The notes beneath the pieces are model-generated. The model was not told where the DNA came from and did no database searches. It was given only the letters and a program-made list of their open reading frames with translations. From an uncultured Draconibacterium sp. (GTDB lineage: Bacteria; Bacteroidota; Bacteroidia; Bacteroidales; Prolixibacteraceae), in the NCBI RefSeq assembly GCF_963677155.1, contig NZ_OY781884.1:2558134-2622133 (forward strand): a DNA stretch of 64,000 nucleotides. The letters run 5' to 3'. The position numbers and the translations under genes are program-made. Positions 43,436-51,711 of the stretch are shown piece by piece (position 1 is the stretch's first letter; every line of letters begins with the position of its first letter).

Positions 43436-44374
43436 ATGAAATTATATTTAATTGTGGGTTTGTTATTGGCTTCAATTGAAGTCTTCTCTCAAATTGATTA
43501 TACAACTGGTTGGCAAGAGCAGAATCTTATGTATAAACCCAAAAAGGTAAGTGTTTCACATATCCTTTTTACTGAAAAATTTGGTGAGCCAGTTGAAGAA
43601 AGAATTGGAGTTGATGAATTAACCTTTAATGGCGAGGGATACTATTTGTCCAAGAGTTCTATTAACCTCAAAAATAAGGATAAGAATAAGACTACCACAT
43701 ATCAATACGACTCCAATTCAGGATATCTTATTAGCATTGATTATGATGCTGAGTATTTCATGACGGCAGATTACACATATAAATTCGAATGGGAAAATGG
43801 TCTTATTTCAAAACAAGTCATTATAGAAAGAACAAGTGGGACTCAATATATAGAATACAAATATGATAATCAGAAAAGAAATATTGAAGAAATAATTTAT
43901 GATAAAAGGAAAAACATTAGTAAAATATTGAGATACGAATACGATGGTTCACAACTAATAGACGCCAAGCAATATGATAATACAGGAACGCTAATAAAAC
44001 ATAAAAAATGGATATATAACTCAATGAAAAACCTAATTCGATTTGAAGAGTACCAAAGAGAAAATGATGATATGGTCTTAAATATTAAAAATAGATATAA
44101 ATACAATGAGAATAAGGATATAATCGAAGATGACAATTGCAATTATTATAGCTATGGAGGGTGGAAATGCTACAATAAATCTTTTACATATGAATATTAT
44201 CCGAATGGACTAATTAAGAAAAGAACAGAATACGGCAAAGATATAACAGGAATTGAAGAATATAAATCCTATGATAATCATGATAACTGGACAGAAAAAG
44301 TTATTTGGTCGCCTATTCATCCTAATGAATTGCATCCATCTGAAAAGTTCGTTCGAGAAATTGAATATTTCTAA
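43436..44374 (+). CDS. Secreted YD-repeat-like protein, element cargo
   Basis: 312 residues with a signal peptide (MKLYLIVGLLLASIEVFSQ). Almost the whole mature part consists of YD-like beta repeats (TYQYDSNSGYLISIDYD, YIEYKYDNQKRNIEEIIYDKRKNISKILRYEYDGSQLIDAKQYDNTGTLIKH, FTYEYYPNGLIKKRTEYG) and it ends YDNHDNWTEKVIW...REIEYF. It lacks the helical N-terminal part of its upstream neighbour but shares the same C-terminal style. It starts 12 bp after that gene, so the two form an operon. Function unknown. Confidence 0.75.
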   Translation: MKLYLIVGLLLASIEVFSQIDYTTGWQEQNLMYKPKKVSVSHILFTEKFGEPVEERIGVDELTFNGEGYYLSKSSINLKNKDKNKTTTYQYDSNSGYLISIDYDAEYFMTADYTYKFEWENGLISKQVIIERTSGTQYIEYKYDNQKRNIEEIIYDKRKNISKILRYEYDGSQLIDAKQYDNTGTLIKHKKWIYNSMKNLIRFEEYQRENDDMVLNIKNRYKYNENKDIIEDDNCNYYSYGGWKCYNKSFTYEYYPNGLIKKRTEYGKDITGIEEYKSYDNHDNWTEKVIWSPIHPNELHPSEKFVREIEYF

Positions 44375-44633
44375 TATGTCAATTGAAAAATTAATAATTT
44401 CAGGCAATGATATCATTTGAATCATATAGCCTGAGCCATTTTATAATATCCTGAATAACAAACCGTTTTGTCGCTAATTTTAAAATTCAGTGTTGTGATA
44501 CGGTTATATGAAATGTTAGGTTTTGAGGTTTTCTCATTTTTGAGAATTATCATTTCATAACAGTAAAATTATTGGTCAGACCGCAAGAATTATTTGGAGT
44601 TGAAAGAAGATGGATTGAAATAGGTTGCTTCCA

Positions 44634-44990
44634 TTAAAACCCTAATTCCTGAAGTTCTTCATTAAAATGATTCTTCTCAACAAGTAGCCAACTGCAAGCT
44701 GAATCATCAGTAAAGGATTGTGAGTACTTATATGCACGATTTGAATCAGTATCATGAACGAAAATACTAAGAACATCATTCTGTAACGTAGCAGTCCTGA
44801 ACTGGACATTACGAAGACCAATACCACCGTTATCGAGAAATCGAATCAGGTCGTAACAATCATCGACCCTGACGATTTTTTTTGTGCAAAAGATGCATGG
44901 TGAATCAATTAAAAAGAACCCATTCAATCGTATGAATTTTGAAGTTATAATGGTGTTTGAATCATTTTGGGTTAATAAGTCAGTATTCAT
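44634..44990 (-). CDS. Hypothetical protein of the element
   Basis: 118 residues, no signal peptide or membrane helix. Four cysteines occur (CIFC, DDCYD, SACSW). I do not recognise the family. The sequence is well balanced for a real protein (FIRLNGFFLIDSPCIFC, DDCYDLIRFLDNGGIGLRNVQF, LSIFVHDTDSNRAYKYSQSF). It is convergent with the YD-repeat operon across a 259-bp gap in which I see no clear terminator. Confidence 0.5.
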   Translation of the reverse strand: MNTDLLTQNDSNTIITSKFIRLNGFFLIDSPCIFCTKKIVRVDDCYDLIRFLDNGGIGLRNVQFRTATLQNDVLSIFVHDTDSNRAYKYSQSFTDDSACSWLLVEKNHFNEELQELGF

Positions 44991-45408
44991 AAAAGTTGGT
45001 TCATCTTAATTTTAATATAAATACGATTAAAGTTGAAATTGACGGGGGGGCAAAAAATATACCTTCTAACCCCTACAGGGGTTTGGGGTGCTATATATAA
45101 GCGGGGTGCTACATCGATAAGACCTCGAAACAATTTTCGTTTTTCTCAGATTGTTTTGCTTTTTCCTGAAATAGTTTAAACCTTCACTTTTTTGAACGTA
45201 TAAAAAAATACTGGGAAAATTTTATGGAAATTGGAATTCCAAGGTCTTAAAATTCTGCCACAAATTCTATAAAAAATTATAATTCTGATTTGCACTAAAT
45301 CTTGTTTAGCACGGGTGGAATTAGTTCAATTTTTTAATTAAAAGTGTTATCAGGAGAAAGGAGAACAGAAATGTTTTTGCCAGCAGTTTTGTCAGCATTA
45401 AAAGAAAA
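44991..45408. other. Right-end intergenic region of the element
   Basis: About 420 bases without a gene. It has a hairpin AACCCC-TACA-GGGGTT (45068-45083), two direct copies of GGGGTGCTA (45085-45093 and 45103-45111, 18 bp apart), and near the end two tandem 12-mers related to the left-end arm sites (TTTGCCAGCAGT 45376-45387 and TTTGTCAGCATT 45388-45399). Confidence 0.55.
45376..45399 (+). repeat. Candidate right-end integrase arm sites
   Basis: TTTGCCAGCAGT (10 of 12 matches) and TTTGTCAGCATT (11 of 12 matches) are tandem copies of the left-end 12-mer TTTGTCAGCACT, in the same orientation. They lie 44 bases inside the right attachment core. Confidence 0.55.
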
Positions 45409-45437
45409 ACCCTCTGAAATCAATGACTTCAGAGGGT
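45409..45437 (-). terminator. Element-borne terminator for tRNA-fMet
   Basis: ACCCTCTGAA (45409-45418) and TTCAGAGGGT (45428-45437) form a 10-bp perfect stem; on the minus strand it is followed by a T-run. It sits six bases beyond the tRNA 3' end, inside the element, and takes over the role of the displaced terminator at 35909-35938. Confidence 0.75.
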
Positions 45438-45443
45438 CTAATG

Positions 45444-45516
<73 letters not shown>

Positions 45517-45559
45517 ATATATCTTTATTTCTTTTGAAATGTCTTCTTGAACGCGGGTG

Positions 45560-45589
45560 CAAATATAATACCTTTTTTTTAAACTGCAA
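45560..45589 (-). promoter_or_regulatory. Bacteroidota-type promoter of tRNA-fMet
   Basis: On the minus strand TTG (45589-45587), a 19-bp spacer and TATATTTG (45567-45560). It lies about 44 bases before the tRNA 5' end. It is a full consensus match, as expected for a stable RNA gene. Confidence 0.75.
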
Positions 45590-45611
45590 CTCCTCTCGAA
45601 AAAAATGAATA

Positions 45612-45641
45612 AAAAAAAGGACGGCACAAGTACCGTCCTTT
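45612..45641 (-). terminator. Intrinsic terminator of metK
   Basis: AAAGGACGG (45616-45624) and CCGTCCTTT (45633-45641) form a 9-bp stem with an 8-base loop, followed on the minus strand by a run of T. It begins 29 bases after the metK stop. Confidence 0.85.
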
Positions 45642-45669
45642 AGGCGTATATTAATACTCTCCCTCGGAA

Positions 45670-46923
45670 CTATAGTCCGAAAGTCTCTTTAATCGTGTCA
45701 ACAAAGTCGAGTTTTTCCCAGGTAAATAGTTCCACTTCTTTGGTAACTATTCCGCTGTATGGCGACTCGAAAGTTTTTGTAATGGTTTTGGGCTCGCGGC
45801 CCATGTGGCCATAAGCAGCCGACTCAAGATAAATTGGGTTACGCAGTTTCAGGCGTTCTTCAATGGCAGCCGGGCGAAGATCGAAAATAGCTTTTACTTT
45901 CTCCGCAATTTCTCCGTCGCTTACACTCACGTTCGTACGACCGTAGGTGTTTACAAAAACACCCACCGGCTGGGCAACACCAATGGCATAAGCCAGTTGC
46001 ACCAAAATTTCGTCGGCAACACCTGCTGCCACCAGGTTTTTTGCAATGTGGCGCGATGCATAAGCCGCCGAGCGGTCAACTTTCGATGGATCTTTTCCCG
46101 AGAAAGCACCACCGCCATGAGCACCACGGCCGCCGTATGTGTCAACAATAATTTTTCGTCCGGTTAACCCGGTATCGCCGTGTGGCCCACCAATAACAAA
46201 TTTACCGGTCGGGTTTACATGGTAAATAATGTCGTTGCCAAACAAAGCCTGCACATCTTCCGACAATTGCGCTTTTACGCGTGGAATAAGAATGTTAATC
46301 ACATCCTCCTTAATTTTTGCCAGCATGGGCTCGTCGGCATCAAACTCGTCGTGTTGTGTCGATACCACAATGGTATGCACTTTCGCCGGCTCATTCGAGT
46401 CGTTATACTCAACAGTTACCTGTGATTTGGAGTCCGGTCGCAAATATGTCATCACCTTGCCTTCGCGACGGATAACTGCAAGCTCCTGCAAAATCTTGTG
46501 CGACAGATCGAGCGTTAATGGCATATAGTTCTCGGTGTCTTTGCAGGCATATCCAAACATCATCCCTTGGTCGCCTGCACCTTGTTCGGTTTTTTCTTCA
46601 CGGTCAACACCGCGGTTAATGTCATCACTCTGTTCATGGATGGCGGTTAAAACACCACACGAATCGCCATCAAAACGGTAGGCCGCTTTGGTGTAGCCAA
46701 TCTGGTTAATTACGTTTCGTGTAACTTCTTGCACGTCAACATAAGCCTGCGATTTTACCTCGCCGGCAACAACTACCTGTCCGGTTGTAACAAGTGTTTC
46801 AATGGCTACTTTCGAGTTGGAATCAAAAGCCAGAATCTGGTCGAGTAATGCATCTGAAATCTGGTCGGCTACCTTATCCGGGTGGCCTTCCGATACTGAT
46901 TCGCTTGTAAATAAATAATTCAT
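45670..46923 (-). CDS. metK: S-adenosylmethionine synthase
   Basis: 417 residues, slightly longer than the E. coli enzyme as is usual in this phylum. It makes SAM from methionine and ATP. Motifs are [24 protein letters not shown] (N-terminal ATP site), [13 protein letters not shown] (family signature 1), [55 protein letters not shown] (phosphate and potassium binding, signature 2) and [19 protein letters not shown]-like riboswitch precedes it in a leader of about 140 bases, so it should be turned down when SAM is plentiful. Confidence 0.97.
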   Translation of the reverse strand: MNYLFTSESVSEGHPDKVADQISDALLDQILAFDSNSKVAIETLVTTGQVVVAGEVKSQAYVDVQEVTRNVINQIGYTKAAYRFDGDSCGVLTAIHEQSDDINRGVDREEKTEQGAGDQGMMFGYACKDTENYMPLTLDLSHKILQELAVIRREGKVMTYLRPDSKSQVTVEYNDSNEPAKVHTIVVSTQHDEFDADEPMLAKIKEDVINILIPRVKAQLSEDVQALFGNDIIYHVNPTGKFVIGGPHGDTGLTGRKIIVDTYGGRGAHGGGAFSGKDPSKVDRSAAYASRHIAKNLVAAGVADEILVQLAYAIGVAQPVGVFVNTYGRTNVSVSDGEIAEKVKAIFDLRPAAIEERLKLRNPIYLESAAYGHMGREPKTITKTFESPYSGIVTKEVELFTWEKLDFVDTIKETFGL

Positions 46924-47011
46924 AAAATCCCTTTTTTAACTGACGTTAATCAGCACATTAATCATTGAAATTTAAACTGCGGGATATGCGATTGATATTG
47001 AAAAATGCGAT

Positions 47012-47062
47012 TGTTTTAGCGTTTTTTTCATGTGGTTGCAATCAATCTCAAATCTTTCCACG
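47012..47062 (-). ncRNA. SAM-II-like riboswitch in the metK leader
   Basis: On the minus strand the segment reads P1 arm GUGG, then AAAGAUUUG, eight bases, UUGCAA, P1 arm CCAC, then an A-rich linker and CGCUAAAAC. The order GAUUU - UUGCAA - P1 - (A/U-rich) - GCUAAA and their spacing match the conserved core of the SAM-II aptamer, a compact pseudoknot that binds SAM. It lies 89 bases upstream of metK and just after a TACATTTG promoter box, so it is at the very 5' end of the metK transcript. Assignment is by eye, without a covariance model. Confidence 0.75.
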
Positions 47063-47071
47063 TAGCGGGGA

Positions 47072-47079
47072 CAAATGTA
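47072..47079 (-). promoter_or_regulatory. -7 box of the metK promoter
   Basis: TACATTTG on the minus strand matches TAnnTTTG and would start transcription about where the riboswitch aptamer begins. A clear TTG box at the right distance is missing. Confidence 0.5.
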
Positions 47080-47141
47080 ATAGGTTTATTTTGAATAAAA
47101 AAGCTTATTTGAAATTATTCTGAATAACAAGTTTTAACAGG

Positions 47142-48137
47142 TTAGCCCATCAGGATAAAATCCTTTCCTTCCGCATAATTGCGTTGAATTAAAAACTTCC
47201 TGATTTTTTCTCCTGCTCCCGCATTCGTCACCATCGAAACAATAAACAGCTGTCCGGGCTGGGGAAGGTCTTGGTAGAAGATGGCTTCGGGTTTTGTTTT
47301 TTTAATGTCAATATAACCTTCTATATTCAACCCGTGTTCCTGAAGGAAAGTACTCCGTTGGCGGGTTTTACGTCCTGCTCCCCAAATCCAAATATTGGGG
47401 TGAAACGGATTGTGTTGCTCCGACCACTGCTTAAAATAAAAGGCTTTGGTTTGAAAAAAAGCTTCGGAGGAATATCGCTCATCGGTGCGGGTTAGGCGCG
47501 TTGAATAGTCATGCCACTCCAGCAATTTTTCGGGTAGTTTAGCCATTTTGGCTCCGTGGTTTAGGTAGCGCAGTTGCATTTCGTAGTCTTCGGGGAAATT
47601 GCCATCGTGGCAGCCACCATATTTCTCAAATAACTGCCGACGAAAAAAGATCGTCGGGTTAACTACCGGAATCTCAATAAACTGTTTCAAAGCAATTTCT
47701 TCAGGCGTGTGAAACGAGTTTCCCCAATCTACAAATCGCCGGAAGCCTTTATTTTCTGCGATGTGAGGAACATATTCGACTTCGCTGCCTAAAAAATCAA
47801 TTATCGAATTATTTTCGAGGTAGTTGTATTGTTTTTGCAGTTTTTCGGAATGGGCAACATCATCAGCATCCATACGGGAAATGAATTGGCCACGGGCGTT
47901 TTTTAATCCGCAATTCATGGCGTTGGCAACACCAGGTATTTTCTCCTCAAGTAAAACAATACGCGAATCGTTTTGTGCGGCCTGCCTTGCAATATCTGCA
48001 CTTTTGTCGGTGCTGTTGTTGTTTATCAAAAGCAGCTCGAAATGGGTAAAACTTTGTTCTAAAATACTGCTGATAGCGCGCTGCAGAGTGAGTTCGGCAT
48101 TAAAATAGGGTAGTATTACTGAAACTTCAGGATACAT
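47142..48137 (-). CDS. Family 2 glycosyltransferase with C-terminal Rossmann-like domain
   Basis: 331 residues. The GT-A domain is at about 1-235: VSVILPYFNAELTLQRAISSILEQSF, LLLINNNSTDKSADIA, NCGLKNARGQFISRMDADDVAHSEKL with the DxD-type DADD, and FPEDYEMQLRYL. The last 85 residues begin IWIWGAGRKTRQRSTFLQEHGLNIEGYIDI, a glycine-rich Rossmann-like start, and end in FILMG. The family transfers sugars to polysaccharides, lipids or glycoproteins; the acceptor is not known. It lies 17 bp downstream of gldA on the same strand, so the two may be cotranscribed. Confidence 0.88.
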   Translation of the reverse strand: MYPEVSVILPYFNAELTLQRAISSILEQSFTHFELLLINNNSTDKSADIARQAAQNDSRIVLLEEKIPGVANAMNCGLKNARGQFISRMDADDVAHSEKLQKQYNYLENNSIIDFLGSEVEYVPHIAENKGFRRFVDWGNSFHTPEEIALKQFIEIPVVNPTIFFRRQLFEKYGGCHDGNFPEDYEMQLRYLNHGAKMAKLPEKLLEWHDYSTRLTRTDERYSSEAFFQTKAFYFKQWSEQHNPFHPNIWIWGAGRKTRQRSTFLQEHGLNIEGYIDIKKTKPEAIFYQDLPQPGQLFIVSMVTNAGAGEKIRKFLIQRNYAEGKDFILMG

Positions 48138-48154
48138 TTAGTAAGCGAATTGAT

Positions 48155-49060
48155 TTACCGTGTAAGCTGATGAAAAACGTTTTCCAGGTTTTGCTGCTTT
48201 TCAAAAAGGGTTAGCAGAGTGAGCTTATTGGCAACAGCAAACTGAAAAATATTCTGCCGGATGTCGGTTTCATTTTCGGCTTCCAATTCCCAGCCTAATT
48301 CATTTCTGGTAACGCTGTTTACACCGGGTATTTGTACTAGCTGCTCTTCCGAAACGGACTCTTTAAATCCGGCAACCACAATTTGGTTTTGAATGTTGAT
48401 TCCGGCTTTTACTTCCGAAATATTACCATCGGCAACAATTTTTCCCTTGTTGATTATGAGTACGCGGTTGCAGACGGCTTCCACCTCCTGCATAATGTGC
48501 GACGACAGAATTACCGTTTTCTCTTTGCTAATCTGTCGGATCAACGAACGAATTTCTTCCAGCTGATTCGGATCCAGACCGGTTGTTGGTTCATCTAAAA
48601 TCAATATCGACGGATCGTGAATTAATGCCTGCGCCAATCCTACACGTTGGCGATAACCTTTCGACAAAGCGCGAATCTTTTTATGCTGCTCAATTTCCAG
48701 GCCCGTGAGCTCGATCATCTCAGCAATACGCTGCTTTTTATTTTTCAGGTGGTAAAATCCGGCGGTTATCTCCAAAAATTCCTTCACATAAAGGTCGGTA
48801 TAAAGCGGATTATGCTCGGGTAAGTAGCCAATTTGCTTCTTATATTCGAGGTTTTGCCCCGAAACTTTCTGCCCGTCAATCAAAATATCGCCTTCATCTT
48901 GAGGAAGATAACCGGTAATAATTTTCATGATAGTAGATTTGCCTGCTCCGTTTGGCCCCAGAAAACCTACCAGTTCGCCTTTGTTTACTGAGAAACTAAT
49001 CGAATCGAGTGCTTTCTGCTTCCCAAACAATTTTGTGATATTCCTTGTTTCAACAATCAT
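48155..49060 (-). CDS. gldA: Gliding motility-associated ABC transporter ATP-binding protein GldA
   Basis: 301 residues from the ATG at 49060; the frame extends further but MIVETRNITKLFGKQKALDSISF is the usual GldA start. Walker A is LGPNGAGKST, the Q-loop region is IGYLPEHNPLYTDLYV, the signature is LSKGYRQRVGLAQAL, Walker B is ILILDEPTTGLDPNQ, and the H-loop is ILSSHIMQEVE. A C-terminal extension of about 90 residues follows, as in GldA. GldA works with GldF and GldG in Flavobacterium gliding; those genes are not in this window. It diverges from ispG. Confidence 0.85.
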   Translation of the reverse strand: MIVETRNITKLFGKQKALDSISFSVNKGELVGFLGPNGAGKSTIMKIITGYLPQDEGDILIDGQKVSGQNLEYKKQIGYLPEHNPLYTDLYVKEFLEITAGFYHLKNKKQRIAEMIELTGLEIEQHKKIRALSKGYRQRVGLAQALIHDPSILILDEPTTGLDPNQLEEIRSLIRQISKEKTVILSSHIMQEVEAVCNRVLIINKGKIVADGNISEVKAGINIQNQIVVAGFKESVSEEQLVQIPGVNSVTRNELGWELEAENETDIRQNIFQFAVANKLTLLTLFEKQQNLENVFHQLTR

Positions 49061-49117
49061 ATAAATAGAATACAAAAACAAAAATAGACTATTCTTTTTA
49101 TTTTAGAAGCATTAGCT

Positions 49118-49125
49118 TAAATTTG
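49118..49125 (+). promoter_or_regulatory. -7 box upstream of ispG
   Basis: TAAATTTG matches TAnnTTTG and lies 24 bases before the ATG at 49150. There is no clear TTG box at 17-23 bp; the gap to gldA is only 89 bp. Confidence 0.45.
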
Positions 49126-49149
49126 CAACTCAGCTTAACAGATTTACTG

Positions 49150-51009
49150 ATGAAGGATCGTAATTTCAACTATATTAAAGATTTAACCCGCTATCAGCGT
49201 CAAGAAACAGAAGAAGTGAACATTGGAGGAGTTCCTGTTGGTAGCAGTCAGCCTATCCGGATTCAAACAATGACCGATACTAACACTACGGATACCGATG
49301 CTACAATTGAGCAAATTATCCGAGTGGTAAAAGCCGGTGCCGACTATGTTCGGGTAACGGTAAAAGGGATGTCGGATGCGGAAAGTCTTAAGGTTATTAA
49401 GAAGGAATTGGTTGACAGAGGATACAATACTCCTTTGATTGCTGATATACACTTTAACCCAAAACTGGCCGAAGTTGCGGCAAAATATGTATCGAAAGTA
49501 CGTATTAACCCCGGGAACTTTTACGACAAACGGGCACAATTCAAAAATAAAATCTACACCGACGTAGAATATAATCAGGAGCTTGCTATTATTGAAAAGC
49601 AGTTTGTTCCGTTTATTAAAATGCTGAAAGAAACCAAAACCGCTATGCGAATTGGTGCTAATCACGGATCGCTTTCCGACAGGGTAATGAGCCGCTATGG
49701 CGATACTCCCGCCGGAATTGCCGAATCGGTGATGGAATTTCTGCGCATTTGTAAAAAGGAAGATTTTAACAACGTTGTGGTGTCGATTAAGTCGAGCAAT
49801 ACACGCGTAATGGTGTACACTGTTCGTTTGCTCAACTTTAAAATGCGCCTTGAGGATATGAAATTCCCAATTCATTTGGGAGTAACCGAGGCCGGCGAAG
49901 GCGAAGACGGACGCATAAAATCGGCCGTTGGAGTAGGAGCCCTGTTGAGCGATGGAATTGGCGACACCGTGCGCATTTCGTTAACCGAAGCACCGATAAA
50001 CGAAATTCCGGTGGCATTAAAACTGGTAAATCATTTTAAACGCTACCAGAATCACGAGCCGATTGAGGCACCAATGATTGCACAAACCAATCCGTTTGAA
50101 TACGAGCGTCGCGATACCCGCCCGGTACTAGATATGGGAGGAAAAGAACTTCCGGTGGTAATTGCCGATTTGGGCGACAGAAGTTTGCGAGAAATGATCC
50201 CGATCAGGGGAAAACTGGTTCCTGATTATTTTATCTCAGGAAATAAAATACTTGATATAAAAGGCGAAGAATATCCCGTAATTACGCTCGAAGAGTACTT
50301 GTTTGAAAGTACACGCTGGGGACGAATGAAATTTATTCGTACCAACAAAGCGGAATTCGATCGTTTTATGGATATGCATCCGGAGATCATCATGAAATTG
50401 AAGCAAACCCGGAAAACGGTATTGATTCTGGAAAGTTACAACGCTAACCCAATGGCCGAGTTGAGAGCATTCTTTATGTCGCTTGAAACCCACATTTGGA
50501 AAGTGCCTGTTATACTCTTCCGTCAATATAATGAGAGTCGTTTAGATGATCTTCAGATTACTGCCGCAGCCGACCTTGGAGGTTTGCTGATTGACGGATA
50601 CGGAGATGGTATTTGTATATCGAACGATAACGAAAATATTACTTTCACCGAATTGAAAGACTTGAGTTTTGGCATACTGCAGGCCAGCCGCATGCGTGTT
50701 ACTAAAACCGAGTTTGTATCGTGCCCCGGTTGTGGCCGAACCCTGTTTAACCTGCAGGAAACTACACGCGCCGTAAAAGCACATTTTAAACATCTCGACC
50801 ACTTGAAAATTGGTATTATGGGCTGCGTGGTAAACGGACCCGGCGAGATGGGTGATGTGGATTATGGTTTCGTTGGAGCCGGCAATAACAAAGTAAACCT
50901 GTATAAAGGGTTGAAGCCTATAAAACGCCACATTCCGTACGAAAATGCGGTGGAAGAGTTGGAGCAACTGATTCGCGAGAATGGCGACTGGAAAGATCCG
51001 GAAGATTAA
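49150..51009 (+). CDS. ispG: 4-hydroxy-3-methylbut-2-enyl diphosphate synthase, large form
   Basis: 619 residues from the ATG at 49150; an in-frame TTG at 49123 overlaps the promoter box. This is the long IspG (GcpE) of Bacteroidota, Chlamydia and plants, with an extra central domain (about 280-510) between the TIM barrel and the iron-sulfur domain. The TIM barrel starts RIQTMTDTNTTDTDATIEQI and contains ADIHFNPKLA and RINPGNFYD. The [4Fe-4S] ligands are in VSCPGCGRTLFNL and GIMGCVVNGPGEM. It reduces MEcPP to HMBPP in the MEP isoprenoid pathway. It is divergent from gldA and ends in a good terminator. Confidence 0.96.
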   Translation: MKDRNFNYIKDLTRYQRQETEEVNIGGVPVGSSQPIRIQTMTDTNTTDTDATIEQIIRVVKAGADYVRVTVKGMSDAESLKVIKKELVDRGYNTPLIADIHFNPKLAEVAAKYVSKVRINPGNFYDKRAQFKNKIYTDVEYNQELAIIEKQFVPFIKMLKETKTAMRIGANHGSLSDRVMSRYGDTPAGIAESVMEFLRICKKEDFNNVVVSIKSSNTRVMVYTVRLLNFKMRLEDMKFPIHLGVTEAGEGEDGRIKSAVGVGALLSDGIGDTVRISLTEAPINEIPVALKLVNHFKRYQNHEPIEAPMIAQTNPFEYERRDTRPVLDMGGKELPVVIADLGDRSLREMIPIRGKLVPDYFISGNKILDIKGEEYPVITLEEYLFESTRWGRMKFIRTNKAEFDRFMDMHPEIIMKLKQTRKTVLILESYNANPMAELRAFFMSLETHIWKVPVILFRQYNESRLDDLQITAAADLGGLLIDGYGDGICISNDNENITFTELKDLSFGILQASRMRVTKTEFVSCPGCGRTLFNLQETTRAVKAHFKHLDHLKIGIMGCVVNGPGEMGDVDYGFVGAGNNKVNLYKGLKPIKRHIPYENAVEELEQLIRENGDWKDPED

Positions 51010-51037
51010 GATTTATAATATTATATAGTGGAAAAGG

Positions 51038-51068
51038 ATCCGATCTTTTATAGATCGGATTCTTTTTG
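51038..51068 (+). terminator. Intrinsic terminator after ispG
   Basis: ATCCGATCT (51038-51046) and AGATCGGAT (51052-51060) form a 9-bp perfect stem with a five-base loop, followed by TCTTTTTG. Confidence 0.85.
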
Positions 51069-51163
51069 TTTTCATTGGTATCGTAATCAATACGATTGAA
51101 AAAAGACCTTTCGGGGAAGCAATGTTAACATGAGATTGCTAAAAGTTAGAGAAAAGGAAAAGA

Positions 51164-51613
51164 TTAGTATTCGCGTATTTCAATAAGAAGCTCATTCAAT
51201 CGTTCCTGAAAGGCTTCTAAACCCTCAATTTCAGTTGATGGATCATAACTGATTTGGTGTTCGTTATCAACCTTAGTTATGCTTATAATCTCATCGCAGT
51301 CATCAAAACTGACATTCATGAATTGGTAATCCAGTGTCTGGAAGAAAGCAAAGTCGTATAGATTTGATAGTTCGGCCCATTCTTCGGTACTTATCGATTT
51401 GCTTTTTGATTCAGTATCGATGTTTTGACCTTTCCAGAACGAGCTGCTATAGTCAATTGCATCCTCGCTAATGGTTATGAATTCGCTAACTCCCCATCCA
51501 CAGGTGGTTCCATATCTAATAATTATGTCAGGGTTGTCGGGATCGTCGTTACAAGAGAATAAAGAGAGCAAAAGAAACAGGAGAAGTAGTTTTTTTATGC
51601 CTTTGTTTTCCAC
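51164..51613 (-). CDS. Small lipoprotein, unknown function
   Basis: 149 residues starting at a GTG (51613). The N-terminus MENKGIKKLLLLFLLLSLFSCNDD is a lipoprotein signal with lipobox LFSC and acidic residues after the cysteine, which in this phylum does not by itself tell inner from outer membrane. The mature part is acidic with three further cysteines (TTCGWG, FDDCDEI). I do not recognise a family. It is a lone gene convergent with ispG and divergent from the flavin reductase-like gene. Confidence 0.72.
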   Translation of the reverse strand: MENKGIKKLLLLFLLLSLFSCNDDPDNPDIIIRYGTTCGWGVSEFITISEDAIDYSSSFWKGQNIDTESKSKSISTEEWAELSNLYDFAFFQTLDYQFMNVSFDDCDEIISITKVDNEHQISYDPSTEIEGLEAFQERLNELLIEIREY

Positions 51614-51656
51614 AATAGATGTGTTAAATATAAAAAAGGTTGCGCCGGCTTTATTA

Positions 51657-51685
51657 TTGTCATAGCCCTGTATTTCCTATCTTTG
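51657..51685 (+). promoter_or_regulatory. Bacteroidota-type promoter of the flavin reductase-like gene
   Basis: TTG (51657-51659), an 18-bp spacer and TATCTTTG (51678-51685), 27 bases before the ATG at 51712. It is a full consensus match. Confidence 0.72.
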
Positions 51686-51711
51686 AGTAGAATTTGATAA
51701 AACAAAAGAAT

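Noticed and set aside
45068-45111. AACCCC/GGGGTT hairpin with two GGGGTGCTA copies as a possible regulatory RNA
   Set aside because: Very short stem and no promoter; noted as structure only, not enough for an RNA gene.
49150-51009. ispG as an unusual fusion because of its extra 200 residues
   Set aside because: The large form with a central inserted domain is normal for this phylum.
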